NCBI GenBank assembly: GCA_030615555.1
Contig: JAUWZB010000015.1
Coordinates: forward strand, 1 to 11,506
Direction of reading: 5' to 3'
From: Dehalococcoidales bacterium
Lineage (GTDB): Bacteria; Chloroflexota; Dehalococcoidia; E44-bin15
Length of the DNA: 11,506 nucleotides
Position 1 is the first letter of the stretch. The number at the start of each line of letters is the position of its first letter. Under the pieces are notes generated by a model. That model was not told the DNA's origin. It saw nothing but the letters and a program-made list of their open reading frames with translations, and made no database searches. A program made the translations under genes and the position numbers. Positions 4,974 through 11,506 of this stretch are shown one piece after another.

Positions 4974-6818
4974 ATGACCGATCTGGATCACATTCTGCCC
5001 AGGGTAACCAGGCCCGCCCGCTATACCGGGGGTGAGTGGAACAGCATCACGAAGGACTGGGACGCCATCGATGTCAAGATGGCTCTCGCCTACCCCGACC
5101 TCTATGAAATCGGCATGTCCAACCTGGGGCTGGCCATCCTCTATGAACTGGTCAATAGAGAGCCCAAGACGCTTGTCGAGCGGGTCTATGCCCCTTGGGT
5201 CGATATGGAGGCGGAGATGAGGAAGGCTGCCATCCCCCTCTTTAGCCTGGAATCACGGCGTCCTTTAAAGGACTTCGACATTATTGGCTTCTCCCTGGGC
5301 TATGAGCTTACCTACACCAATGTGCTCAATATGCTTGACCTGGTGGGGATACCGGTGCTCGCCGCGCAGCGTGATGAATCCCACCCCTTGATTATCGCTG
5401 GCGGTAGTTGCGCGCTTAATGCCGAGCCGATGGCGGAATTCATCGACCTTTTCGTCCTTGGCGAAGGAGAAGAGGTTCTCTTAGAGCTATTGGAAACCTT
5501 TCGCAGGTGGAAGCTTGAGGGTTCCCACGGGAAGCAGGAGCTACTTCGTGAACTGGCTCATATTCCTGGCATCTATGTGTCCAGTCTATACCAGGTCGAG
5601 TATCATGATGATGGCACCATTTTTAAGATAACGCCCACATCCCCGGGGCTAAGCTCAAGCATTAAGCGGCGCATCCTCATAAAGCTGCCCCCTGCGGTGA
5701 CCAAGCCGGTGGTCCCTTATGTGGCGGCGATCCATGACCGGGCAGCCATCGAGATCCAGCGTGGTTGCACCAGGGGCTGTCGCTTCTGCCAGGCGGGGAT
5801 CATCTATCGCCCGCTCCGGGAGCGACCTAAGGAGGAGGTTTTGGCGGCGGTGGACGAATTGCTCAGGAATTGTGGCTATAATGAGTTTTCCCTGCTCTCG
5901 CTGAGCACCAGCGACTATTCAGAAATTGAGAGCCTGGTTAGCACGCTATCAGCACGCTATCGAGAGCACAACATCAAGATATCACTACCCAGCCTGCGTA
6001 TAGATAGCTTCTCGGTAAGGTTGATGGATGCCATTACCTCTGGGAAGAAGACTGGCTTGACCTTTGCCCCTGAGGCGGGAAGCGAGCGGCTGCGCCGGGT
6101 GATTAACAAGAGCGTTTCCGAGGATGAGCTGCTTCACACCTTAGAGACCGCTGCGGAGCGGGGTTGGAGCAGCGTTAAGCTTTATTTCATGCTCGGCCTG
6201 CCCACTGAGACCCCCGATGATATAGAGAGCATCGTTCACCTGGTGCGCCAGAGTGGCCCCGCGAGGAGGAAACCCAGAGGCAGAGCGCTTCACCTAAAGG
6301 TGAGTGCCTCGGCTTTTGTGCCCAAGGCGCACACCCCATTTCAATGGGTGGCTCAGCACACTGAAGAGGAGCTAAATGCCAGGATTGAGGCTCTCAGGCT
6401 TGGCCTGAAAAAGTCGGGGTTACGTCTGTCATGGCAGGACCCCAAGATGAGCCTGCTTGAAGGGGTGCTGGCGCGGGGTGACCGGCGCCTCTCTCAGGTG
6501 ATATACCGCGCCTGGCAACTGGGTGCCACCTTCGATGCCTGGAGCGAGCACTTCAATTATGAAAAATGGGGCCGCGCCTTCGATGAATATCGGCTCGACC
6601 CCGCATTCTACGCTAATCGCCAACGCCCTTTGGACGAAATCCTTCCCTGGGCTCACATCGACGTTGGGGTAAGCGCTACCTTCCTGAAAAGGGAATACCA
6701 GCAGAACTTGCACAGTCCGGAAACCGAGGATTGCCACTTCGGTCGCTGCACCGCATGCGGGCTAGAGAGCTGGCACCCCGCTTGCCAGAAAAGCTATCAA
6801 AATTCTTCCTCTTCGTAA
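4974..6818 (+). CDS. Radical SAM protein, TIGR03960 type, with B12-binding-like N-domain
   Basis: 614 residues from the preferred ATG (an ATG at 4929 would add 15). Order: a start typical of the family (ILPRVTRPARYTGGEWNS); a B12-binding-like Rossmann region (about 30-185) with DIIGFSLGYELTYTNVLNML and IIAGGSCALNAEPMAEFID; the radical SAM barrel with the 4Fe-4S motif Cys265-x3-Cys269-x2-Cys272 (RGCTRGCRFCQAG); and a C-terminal cysteine group Cys587, Cys592, Cys595, Cys604, possibly an extra cluster. The region DLYEIG matches the DxHxxG cobalamin motif except for Tyr in place of His, so B12 binding is doubtful. The reaction is unknown. In many genomes this protein is fused to or followed by a DUF2344 protein and lies near L21/L27; here L21/L27 are close but DUF2344 is absent. 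The last 22 bp overlap the convergent surface-protein gene. Confidence 0.9.
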   Translation: MTDLDHILPRVTRPARYTGGEWNSITKDWDAIDVKMALAYPDLYEIGMSNLGLAILYELVNREPKTLVERVYAPWVDMEAEMRKAAIPLFSLESRRPLKDFDIIGFSLGYELTYTNVLNMLDLVGIPVLAAQRDESHPLIIAGGSCALNAEPMAEFIDLFVLGEGEEVLLELLETFRRWKLEGSHGKQELLRELAHIPGIYVSSLYQVEYHDDGTIFKITPTSPGLSSSIKRRILIKLPPAVTKPVVPYVAAIHDRAAIEIQRGCTRGCRFCQAGIIYRPLRERPKEEVLAAVDELLRNCGYNEFSLLSLSTSDYSEIESLVSTLSARYREHNIKISLPSLRIDSFSVRLMDAITSGKKTGLTFAPEAGSERLRRVINKSVSEDELLHTLETAAERGWSSVKLYFMLGLPTETPDDIESIVHLVRQSGPARRKPRGRALHLKVSASAFVPKAHTPFQWVAQHTEEELNARIEALRLGLKKSGLRLSWQDPKMSLLEGVLARGDRRLSQVIYRAWQLGATFDAWSEHFNYEKWGRAFDEYRLDPAFYANRQRPLDEILPWAHIDVGVSATFLKREYQQNLHSPETEDCHFGRCTACGLESWHPACQKSYQNSSSS

Positions 6819-9694
6819 CCCTCCTCAGGAACCTCAGGCGTTGGTGCCTTCTTCGGGAGAACCAGGATCAGGATAATGCCCGCGATAACGATGAGACCGC
6901 CCAGCGCGATCAACAGGCTATGCCACCACTCTAAAGCGAAGCCCTCACCTTGATAGGTAAAGCTCTCCGTTGCCGGTGTGGCGTCCACATTGCCTGCCTC
7001 GTCCACCGCCCTGGCCTTGACGGTGTAGGTTACGCCATCTTGCCATTCTGGCACATCGGTATATTCCCAGTCTTCCTCATCCTCATCGAAGGTGCCATCG
7101 GTGGCTGTGGCGTCGTTCCATGTCGAAGATGTCTGCCACGCTGTGCCGTCCCAGTACTTATCATCGCTATCGCGCTGGATCTGTACCTCCACCCCGGCGA
7201 GGGTCGGCGGTGGGTCTTCAGCAGTGCCGGTGATGGATGTGAGGGTGGTGACAGTCTCCTCAATTTCATCGATGGTGGTACTTGGATCCGTGATGTCGTA
7301 GATGAAGGTAGTTTCTGCTTCATCGCCCCACTCATCTTCGTCATCTTGCGCCTTGGCCTCGATCCTGTAGGTCGCACCATCGTCCATGTCGTCTTCGTCG
7401 GGCAGGTCTGCCGCGGCGATTTCCCAATCTTCGATACGCTCATCAAAAGCGCCATCCGTCGCTTCGGCATCGATCCATGTATCTGATGTGCTTGTCCAGG
7501 TGGAGCCGGTCCAGTACCTGTAGGTGCCATCGATGGTGCGCCTGATCCTTACCTCCACCGTTTCGATGTCGCGTCCCGATACCGCGGTGGCATCGCCGGT
7601 GATCTCGGGGACCTCGTTCACCTCGGACTCGATGTCATCGATGGTGGTTTCTGGCCCCCCGACCGCGTAGGTGAAGGTTTCTGTATCTACAGAGCTCCAA
7701 ACAGCTTCGTCATCTTGTGCCTTGGCCTCGATCCTGTAGGTCGCACCATCAGTCATGTTGTCTTCATCGGGCAGATCTGCCGCGGCGATTTCCCAATCTT
7801 CGGTTTGCTCATCAAAAGTGCCATCCGTCGCTTCGGCATCGATCCATGTATCTGCTGTGCTTGTCCAGGTGGAGCCGGTCCAGTACCTGTAGGTGGTATC
7901 GATGGCGCGCCTGATCCTTACCACCACCGTTTCGATGGCGCGTTCCGATGCCGCCTCGGCATCGCCGGTGATCTCGGGGACCGCGCTCACCTCGGACGGG
8001 ATGTCATCGATGGTGACAGTTGGCGCCCCAGCTACAGGCGTTGGCGTGGGTGTAGGTGTAGGGGGAGGGGTAGCAGTTGGGGTAGGTGTAGCTGTAGGAG
8101 TTGGTGTCGGCGTTGGTGCCGGAAGGGTGAGATCCACTACAAAGATGAATCCCTTGGTAATTGTGCTCTCCGCGTTGCCTGCCTGATCCACTGCACGGGC
8201 ACTCACGTTGTAGGACTCGCCATTTTTCCATGCCGTTGTGGTAGTGGTGAGCGTCCATGCGGTTGTGCCTGTGGCACGGAGCCATGTCTCAGTGGCATTC
8301 CAGACGGCACCGTTCCAATACTTAGTGCCAGCTGAGATTTTTACCCACACCGAATCCAGCGCGCCCGGTGAGGTATCGGCGGCATCGCCGGTGATCGATG
8401 TCAGTACGTTGAAGACAGTTTCACCGAGTACAGTGGTGACACTGAAGGAATCGATCGCGGTAACCTGTGGCGGTGTCTGATCATAGATTGTGTCCGCTTC
8501 TACTGTAGCGCTCGGCGTTAGGCCCTCGTACGCTTTGGCCGTGACCGTATACGCTTTGCCATTTTCCCACGCGGGCAGTTTTGGCACTGTGCTGGTGTTA
8601 ATTACCCAGTCCTCTATATTATTATCATCCCAGGTGCCAACTCTCGTGCTGGCATTGTTCCATAAAGTATCGTCGAGCTGCCATTCCTCGACGCTGCCGT
8701 TCCAGTAATATGGGCCGCGCTTGATCTGCACCTTTACTATCGTGATATTGGCCGTCGCGGCCTTTGAGGTGCCGCTGATATTCCCGAGGGCGTTGACATA
8801 TGTCGGGATAGTATCCATGTAGACATGAAGCCCTGTGCCTAAGTCTTTTCCAAAAGTGAAGCTCTTGTTAACAACAGCAGTTTCTTCATTGCCCGCCTGA
8901 TCCACGGCATAGGCAGTCACGTTGTATGTCGCGTTATGTGTCCAATTGGGAAGGGGCGGCGTGGTGGTGGACTTTATATACCAGGAAGTTGTGCCCGTGG
9001 CACGGACCCATACCTGGCTGAGATTCCAGAAGGTGCCGGTCCAGCAAGGGTCGGTGGTAGCGTTGTAGGTCTCGGTGCCGTCCACGTTGGACGATATTCT
9101 TACCCACACCGTGGCGAGCACGCCACCGGTATCCGCGGCTTTGCCGCTAACTTCGGTGATGCTGGTGACGGTGCCACTTGCCGGCTTCGTTATCTCAGTA
9201 ACCTGGGGGTTCGTCTTATCGTAGCGGAAGGTGCGCGATGCCGGCGTGGCGTCTACAGCGACGAGATCATCGATTGCCCGAGCCTTGACGGTGTAGACCT
9301 CATCCTCCTTCAAGTCGGCTGCGAGGCCGGTAGCATCAAACCCCCAGTCCTTTTGATCACCCCAGATACCTGTGACAAGAGTATCAGCGGCATTCCAGGC
9401 TTCCTCATCGTCCCAGGTGGAGGTGCTGTCATCCCAGTAAAGGGTGGTGGTGCCTTCCACGTATGAGATTTGCACCTGCACACTTTCGACTGTGCGACCC
9501 GTGTCCGCGAGGGAAGTGCCGTTGATCGCGGTGAGGGGTGCGGCAGGGCCGACATACCCCGTAATGGGGTCGATGTCGGTATCTGGCGGAGCACTGGCTT
9601 GGGTAGCCCCGCTCAGCACCACCAGGGGCGCCAGGGCGAGCATTAGAAGTAGTGCCACTACAATGCGCCAGCTTAGATTAACCCTCTTTTTCAT
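6797..9694 (-). CDS. Large modular surface protein: signal peptide, seven Ig-like Trp-rich repeats, Pro-Thr stalk, TM anchor
   Basis: 965 residues. Basic start and hydrophobic core (11-28) end at a signal-peptidase site ASA|PP after residue 35. Seven modules of about 110-120 residues follow, roughly 40-158, 162-281, 290-403, 408-519, 557-676, 680-799 and 803-914. Each has a (Y/C)W-x(2)-x-x-W Trp hairpin (e.g. YWNGAVW, YWTGSTW, YWDGTAW) and closes with a strand like YTVKARAVDEAGN then FxYD, as in bacterial Ig-like domains. A Pro-Thr-rich stalk (526-553) separates four Ser/Thr/Asn-rich modules from three acidic ones. A TM helix (924-947), KK stop-transfer and acidic 16-residue tail anchor it; there is no LPxTG motif. 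AAGGAG sits 7 nt before the ATG. No catalytic motif is seen; adhesion or cell-envelope structure is likely but inferred. Confidence 0.9.
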   Translation of the reverse strand: MKKRVNLSWRIVVALLLMLALAPLVVLSGATQASAPPDTDIDPITGYVGPAAPLTAINGTSLADTGRTVESVQVQISYVEGTTTLYWDDSTSTWDDEEAWNAADTLVTGIWGDQKDWGFDATGLAADLKEDEVYTVKARAIDDLVAVDATPASRTFRYDKTNPQVTEITKPASGTVTSITEVSGKAADTGGVLATVWVRISSNVDGTETYNATTDPCWTGTFWNLSQVWVRATGTTSWYIKSTTTPPLPNWTHNATYNVTAYAVDQAGNEETAVVNKSFTFGKDLGTGLHVYMDTIPTYVNALGNISGTSKAATANITIVKVQIKRGPYYWNGSVEEWQLDDTLWNNASTRVGTWDDNNIEDWVINTSTVPKLPAWENGKAYTVTAKAYEGLTPSATVEADTIYDQTPPQVTAIDSFSVTTVLGETVFNVLTSITGDAADTSPGALDSVWVKISAGTKYWNGAVWNATETWLRATGTTAWTLTTTTTAWKNGESYNVSARAVDQAGNAESTITKGFIFVVDLTLPAPTPTPTPTATPTPTATPPPTPTPTPTPVAGAPTVTIDDIPSEVSAVPEITGDAEAASERAIETVVVRIRRAIDTTYRYWTGSTWTSTADTWIDAEATDGTFDEQTEDWEIAAADLPDEDNMTDGATYRIEAKAQDDEAVWSSVDTETFTYAVGGPETTIDDIESEVNEVPEITGDATAVSGRDIETVEVRIRRTIDGTYRYWTGSTWTSTSDTWIDAEATDGAFDERIEDWEIAAADLPDEDDMDDGATYRIEAKAQDDEDEWGDEAETTFIYDITDPSTTIDEIEETVTTLTSITGTAEDPPPTLAGVEVQIQRDSDDKYWDGTAWQTSSTWNDATATDGTFDEDEEDWEYTDVPEWQDGVTYTVKARAVDEAGNVDATPATESFTYQGEGFALEWWHSLLIALGGLIVIAGIILILVLPKKAPTPEVPEEGYEEEEF
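7336..7646 (-). repeat. Tandem module repeat, copy 2 (encodes most of module 6)
   Basis: This 311-bp block matches 7705-8015 with a constant 369-bp offset and no gaps; I count about 25 mismatches by eye (about 92% identity). 369 bp is exactly one 123-codon module, so it is an in-frame tandem duplication. Confidence 0.9.
7705..8015 (-). repeat. Tandem module repeat, copy 1 (encodes most of module 5)
   Basis: Partner of the 7336-7646 block. Of 19 differing codons counted between the copies, 16 change the amino acid and 3 are synonymous. Confidence 0.9.
8036..8119 (-). repeat. Low-complexity tract encoding the Pro-Thr stalk
   Basis: GT-rich on the plus strand, with imperfect GTTGGTGT/GTAGGTGT-type units encoding alternating Pro and Thr/Ala for residues 526-553 of the surface protein. 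Such stalks are commonly glycosylated spacers in secreted proteins. The tract is prone to slippage and hence to length variation between strains. Confidence 0.85.
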
Positions 9695-9719
9695 TTCCTT
9701 TCTCCTTTCGCGTTAATGT

Positions 9720-9768
9720 AAAATAAAAAGGCTGGCGCCAGAACCTTCCGTGCTGGCTCATCCAGCCT
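9720..9768 (-). terminator. Intrinsic terminator inside the surface-protein leader (attenuator candidate)
   Basis: On the minus strand AGGCTGG (9768-9762) pairs with CCAGCCT (9735-9729), 7 bp. Nested inside, GCCAG (9757-9753) pairs with CTGGC (9741-9737) around an 11-nt loop. TTTTTATTTT follows at once (to 9720). It lies downstream of the promoter-like elements and 13 nt before the AAGGAG ribosome binding site of the surface gene. It could also stop gyrA read-through; no other terminator follows gyrA. Confidence 0.75.
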
Positions 9769-9785
9769 CGCCCCATTGAAGCCAG
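9753..9785 (-). promoter_or_regulatory. Candidate antiterminator stem in the same leader
   Basis: CTGGCT (9785-9780) can pair with AGCCAG (9758-9753), a 6-bp stem with a 21-nt loop that traps the AGGCTGG arm of the terminator in the loop. The shared GCCAG makes it exclusive with the inner terminator stem, the usual layout of attenuators and riboswitch expression platforms. No known riboswitch consensus is recognised in 9786-9861. Confidence 0.45.
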
Positions 9786-9816
9786 GAAAATAACAAACTG
9801 CTGCCTCACTCTTGCC

Positions 9817-9846
9817 CTTATACCATAATATAAAGCTAGTTTTCAA
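9817..9846 (-). promoter_or_regulatory. Third promoter-like element of the surface-protein leader
   Basis: Minus strand TTGAAA (9846-9841), 18 bp, TATAAG (9822-9817): 5/6 matches at both boxes. It would start near 9810, upstream of the antiterminator and terminator. The region is AT-rich, so chance matches are possible. Confidence 0.35.
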
Positions 9847-9867
9847 TACCTTCTACAAAATTGCGAG

Positions 9868-9896
9868 ATTGTAACACAATTTGAAACGAATGTCAA
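9868..9896 (-). promoter_or_regulatory. Main promoter for the surface-protein gene
   Basis: Minus strand TTGACA (9896-9891), exactly 17 bp, TACAAT (9873-9868), with TGT before the -10 (extended -10). This is the best promoter in the window. The start would be near 9861, giving a leader of about 167 nt that contains the terminator hairpin. Confidence 0.75.
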
Positions 9897-9908
9897 TACC
9901 CTTCGGCA

Positions 9909-9938
9909 AATATAACGCTAAATATGACCATTTGTCAA
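9909..9938 (-). promoter_or_regulatory. Upstream tandem promoter-like element for the surface-protein gene
   Basis: Minus strand TTGACA (9938-9933), 18 bp, TATATT (9914-9909): perfect -35 and 5/6 at -10. It begins only 17 bp after the gyrA stop codon and lies 42 bp upstream of the main promoter, -35 to -35. Confidence 0.5.
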
Positions 9939-9955
9939 TAGTTTATTAGGGGGCA

Positions 9956-11506
9956 TTAGCGTAGCGCCGCAATAGAGATTACCTCATCCCCCTCATCAAG
10001 CTTCATAAGACTAGCCCCTTTTCTAATTCTCCCCTGAATCGGGATGTTATCCCCCCGCATGCGAATGATGACCCCCTGAGCGGAGAGGAACATCACCTCA
10101 TCAGAGGTGGCGATAACACGCGCGGCGACCACTCTCCCTGTTCTTAAACTGAGGCTCTTTATCCCAGCGCCACCGCGCGCCTGGATGCGATAAGCGGATA
10201 GTGGGGTGCGCTTGCCAAAGCCATTATAGGTAACTACCATCAGGTAATCACCAGGGGAGACAATGTCCATCGCCACCACACGATCGTCGGGGGCAAGATG
10301 GATGGCACGCACCCCACCGCTGGTGCGTGAGGCGGTCCTGAGTCCACCGGGGGCAAACCTGATCGCCTGAGCCCCTTCTGTTACTAGAATGACCTCGTCA
10401 CCCTGGCGAGCTGCCCTCGCCGCCACCAGCTCGTCCCCTTTCCCAAGTCTCATGGCGATGAGACCGTTTGCGCGCACTGCGGCGAACTCTTTAAGAGCAC
10501 TCCGCTTTATCACGCCGCGGCGTGTCGCCATAAGCATAGAGTCCCCTGGAACAAAGCTTGATACCGCCAGAATCTCGGTCACCTGCTCTGTCTCATCTAT
10601 GGAGATCAATTTTACCAGTGGTATCCCTTTGGCGGTTCGGGAGGTCTCCTGTGGTATTCGGTAGCATTTAAGGGAGTATACCCTCCCCCGATTGGTGAAG
10701 AAGAGGAGGGTATCGAGGGTATCGGCGACCATGAGGAGGCGCACGCTCTCTGTCTCTCGGGTCGCGATACCCATCACCCCTCTCCCTCCTCGCAGCTGCA
10801 CCCGGTAGCTTTCGATGGGCATTCGCTTTATATATCCCCGGTTAGTTAGCGCGATCACCACCCTCTGATGGTGGATCAGGTCCTCCTCCCTGAACTCCTC
10901 TGGCTCCTCTTCAACGATCTCCGTCCGCCGCGGGTCACCATATTTTTTCTTTAGCTCGCCTATATCCTCCTTGACCAGAAAAAGGATCTTCCGCGGGTTG
11001 GCCAACAGGTCCTCCAGGTAAGCGATGGTCTTCAAGACCTCGGTATACTCTTCAGTGAGCTTTTTGCGCTCCAGGGCAGCGAGGCGCCGGAGCTGCATGT
11101 CCAGGATGGCTTGGGCTTGCGCCTGGGTCAGATTAAAGGATGCCATCAGATTCTTCCGCGCCGCCTCAGCGCTTTGGGAGCGGCGAATCACTTCAATAAC
11201 CTCGTCCATGTGGTCGAGGGCGATCTTCAGCCCCTCAAGGATATGGGCCCGCTCCTTAGCATGGCGAAGCTCAAACCGGGAGCGACGGACGATGACCTCC
11301 TGGCGAAAGCTGATATACTGCTGAAGCGCCGTTTTCAGACTGATCACCCTGGGCTGCCCATCGATCAGGGCCAGCATGTTGACGAAGAAGGCTGACTGCA
11401 TCGCCGTATGCTTAAAGAGGTTGTTTAAGACCTGCTCCGGTTGGGCATCCTTCCTCAGCTCGATAACGACGCGTATCCCCTGCCTGTCCGATTCATCGCG
11501 CAGCTC
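9956..11506 (-). CDS. gyrA: DNA gyrase subunit A, C-terminal two-thirds (5' end outside window)
   Basis: The frame is open to the window edge, giving 516 residues; the ATG at 11401 is internal. It begins in the conserved stretch ELRDESDRQGIRVVIELRKD, continues through INMLALVDGQPR-like NMLALIDGQPRVISLK, the coiled-coil tower (about residues 65-180), then the C-terminal DNA-wrapping beta-pinwheel. Six blades can be counted, e.g. NRGYIKRMP, NRGRVYSLK, RRGVIKRS, YNGFGKRTP, AQGVIIRM. Six blades plus a GyrA box favour GyrA over ParC. The box reads QLRGGRG (10798-10778), with Leu where QRRGGKG/R is usual; blade 5 has a related QARGGAG. The catalytic Tyr and quinolone-resistance region are outside the window. 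The protein ends ISIAALR with no acidic tail. Confidence 0.95.
   Translation of the reverse strand, partial: ELRDESDRQGIRVVIELRKDAQPEQVLNNLFKHTAMQSAFFVNMLALIDGQPRVISLKTALQQYISFRQEVIVRRSRFELRHAKERAHILEGLKIALDHMDEVIEVIRRSQSAEAARKNLMASFNLTQAQAQAILDMQLRRLAALERKKLTEEYTEVLKTIAYLEDLLANPRKILFLVKEDIGELKKKYGDPRRTEIVEEEPEEFREEDLIHHQRVVIALTNRGYIKRMPIESYRVQLRGGRGVMGIATRETESVRLLMVADTLDTLLFFTNRGRVYSLKCYRIPQETSRTAKGIPLVKLISIDETEQVTEILAVSSFVPGDSMLMATRRGVIKRSALKEFAAVRANGLIAMRLGKGDELVAARAARQGDEVILVTEGAQAIRFAPGGLRTASRTSGGVRAIHLAPDDRVVAMDIVSPGDYLMVVTYNGFGKRTPLSAYRIQARGGAGIKSLSLRTGRVVAARVIATSDEVMFLSAQGVIIRMRGDNIPIQGRIRKGASLMKLDEGDEVISIAALR

Noticed and set aside
6797..6860. Sortase (LPxTG) anchoring of the surface protein
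   Set aside because: The C-terminus has a TM helix followed by KK and an acidic tail, and no LPxTG precedes the helix.
6950..7486. Long plus-strand open frame (178 codons) antisense to the surface protein; similarly 7715-8335 (206 codons) and 8936-9466
   Set aside because: They mirror the codon pattern and internal repeats of the minus-strand gene, have Cys/Arg/Gly-heavy nonsense-like composition, and lack ribosome binding sites.
7336..8119. Repeat array as CRISPR
   Set aside because: The repeats are long, contiguous, in-frame protein modules and Pro-Thr codons, with no short direct repeats separated by unique spacers.
9786..9861. Known riboswitch (c-di-GMP GEMM type considered because of GGGCAA and the surface-protein target)
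   Set aside because: The GACGCAAAGCC-like core and paired helices of that class are not present.
9939..9958. Dedicated gyrA terminator directly after its stop
   Set aside because: No inverted repeat with a T-run is present before the promoter elements; the only terminator is the leader hairpin further down.

Overview
The window reads as a moderately GC-rich bacterial chromosome segment, most likely Chloroflexota and probably Dehalococcoidia-like. That placement is inferred from the overall protein character, the monoderm-type surface proteins with Pro-Thr linkers and a TM anchor, and the mix of housekeeping genes; no marker was searched. Codon usage looks even throughout. I see no IS element, phage gene, CRISPR array, tRNA or rRNA.

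Layout. (1) Positions 2-502 hold the 3' end of an acyl-CoA dehydrogenase gene. (2) Positions 754-2415 form a tight plus-strand operon of hisA, a membrane-tethered SAM methyltransferase and hisI, with 16-17 bp overlaps. The methyltransferase sits where hisF often lies. (3) Positions 2427-4697 hold a minus-strand cluster, in transcription order: an acidic anchored extracytoplasmic protein, rplU (L21, TTG start), a small three-TM membrane protein, rpmA (L27, GTG start) and rpmE (zinc-type L31), the last two coupled by an ATGA overlap. (4) Positions 4698-4973 are a divergent regulatory region with a minus-strand promoter, inverted repeats and an extended -10 for the plus-strand gene. (5) Positions 4974-6818 encode a radical SAM protein of the TIGR03960 type. 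This family commonly lies near L21/L27, which fits, but its usual DUF2344 partner is not here. (6) Positions 6797-9694 (minus) encode a 965-residue surface protein with a signal peptide, seven Ig-like Trp-rich modules, a Pro-Thr stalk and a C-terminal TM anchor. It overlaps the radical SAM gene tail to tail by 22 bp. (7) Positions 9695-9955 are a 261-bp regulatory leader. (8) Positions 9956-11506 (minus) hold the 3' two-thirds of gyrA.

The most interesting region is the 5' leader of the big surface protein. Three promoter-like elements in tandem (best one TTGACA-N17-TACAAT with an extended -10) precede a strong intrinsic terminator hairpin that lies before the surface gene's ribosome binding site. 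An upstream segment can pair with one arm of that hairpin in a mutually exclusive antiterminator. This geometry suggests transcription attenuation or an unclassified riboswitch-like control of surface protein expression. Second, two of the protein's modules are a recent 369-bp-period tandem duplication in which codon differences are overwhelmingly amino-acid-changing, which suggests diversification of an exposed surface.

All calls come from reading the sequence by eye. No database search, structure prediction or folding calculation was run.
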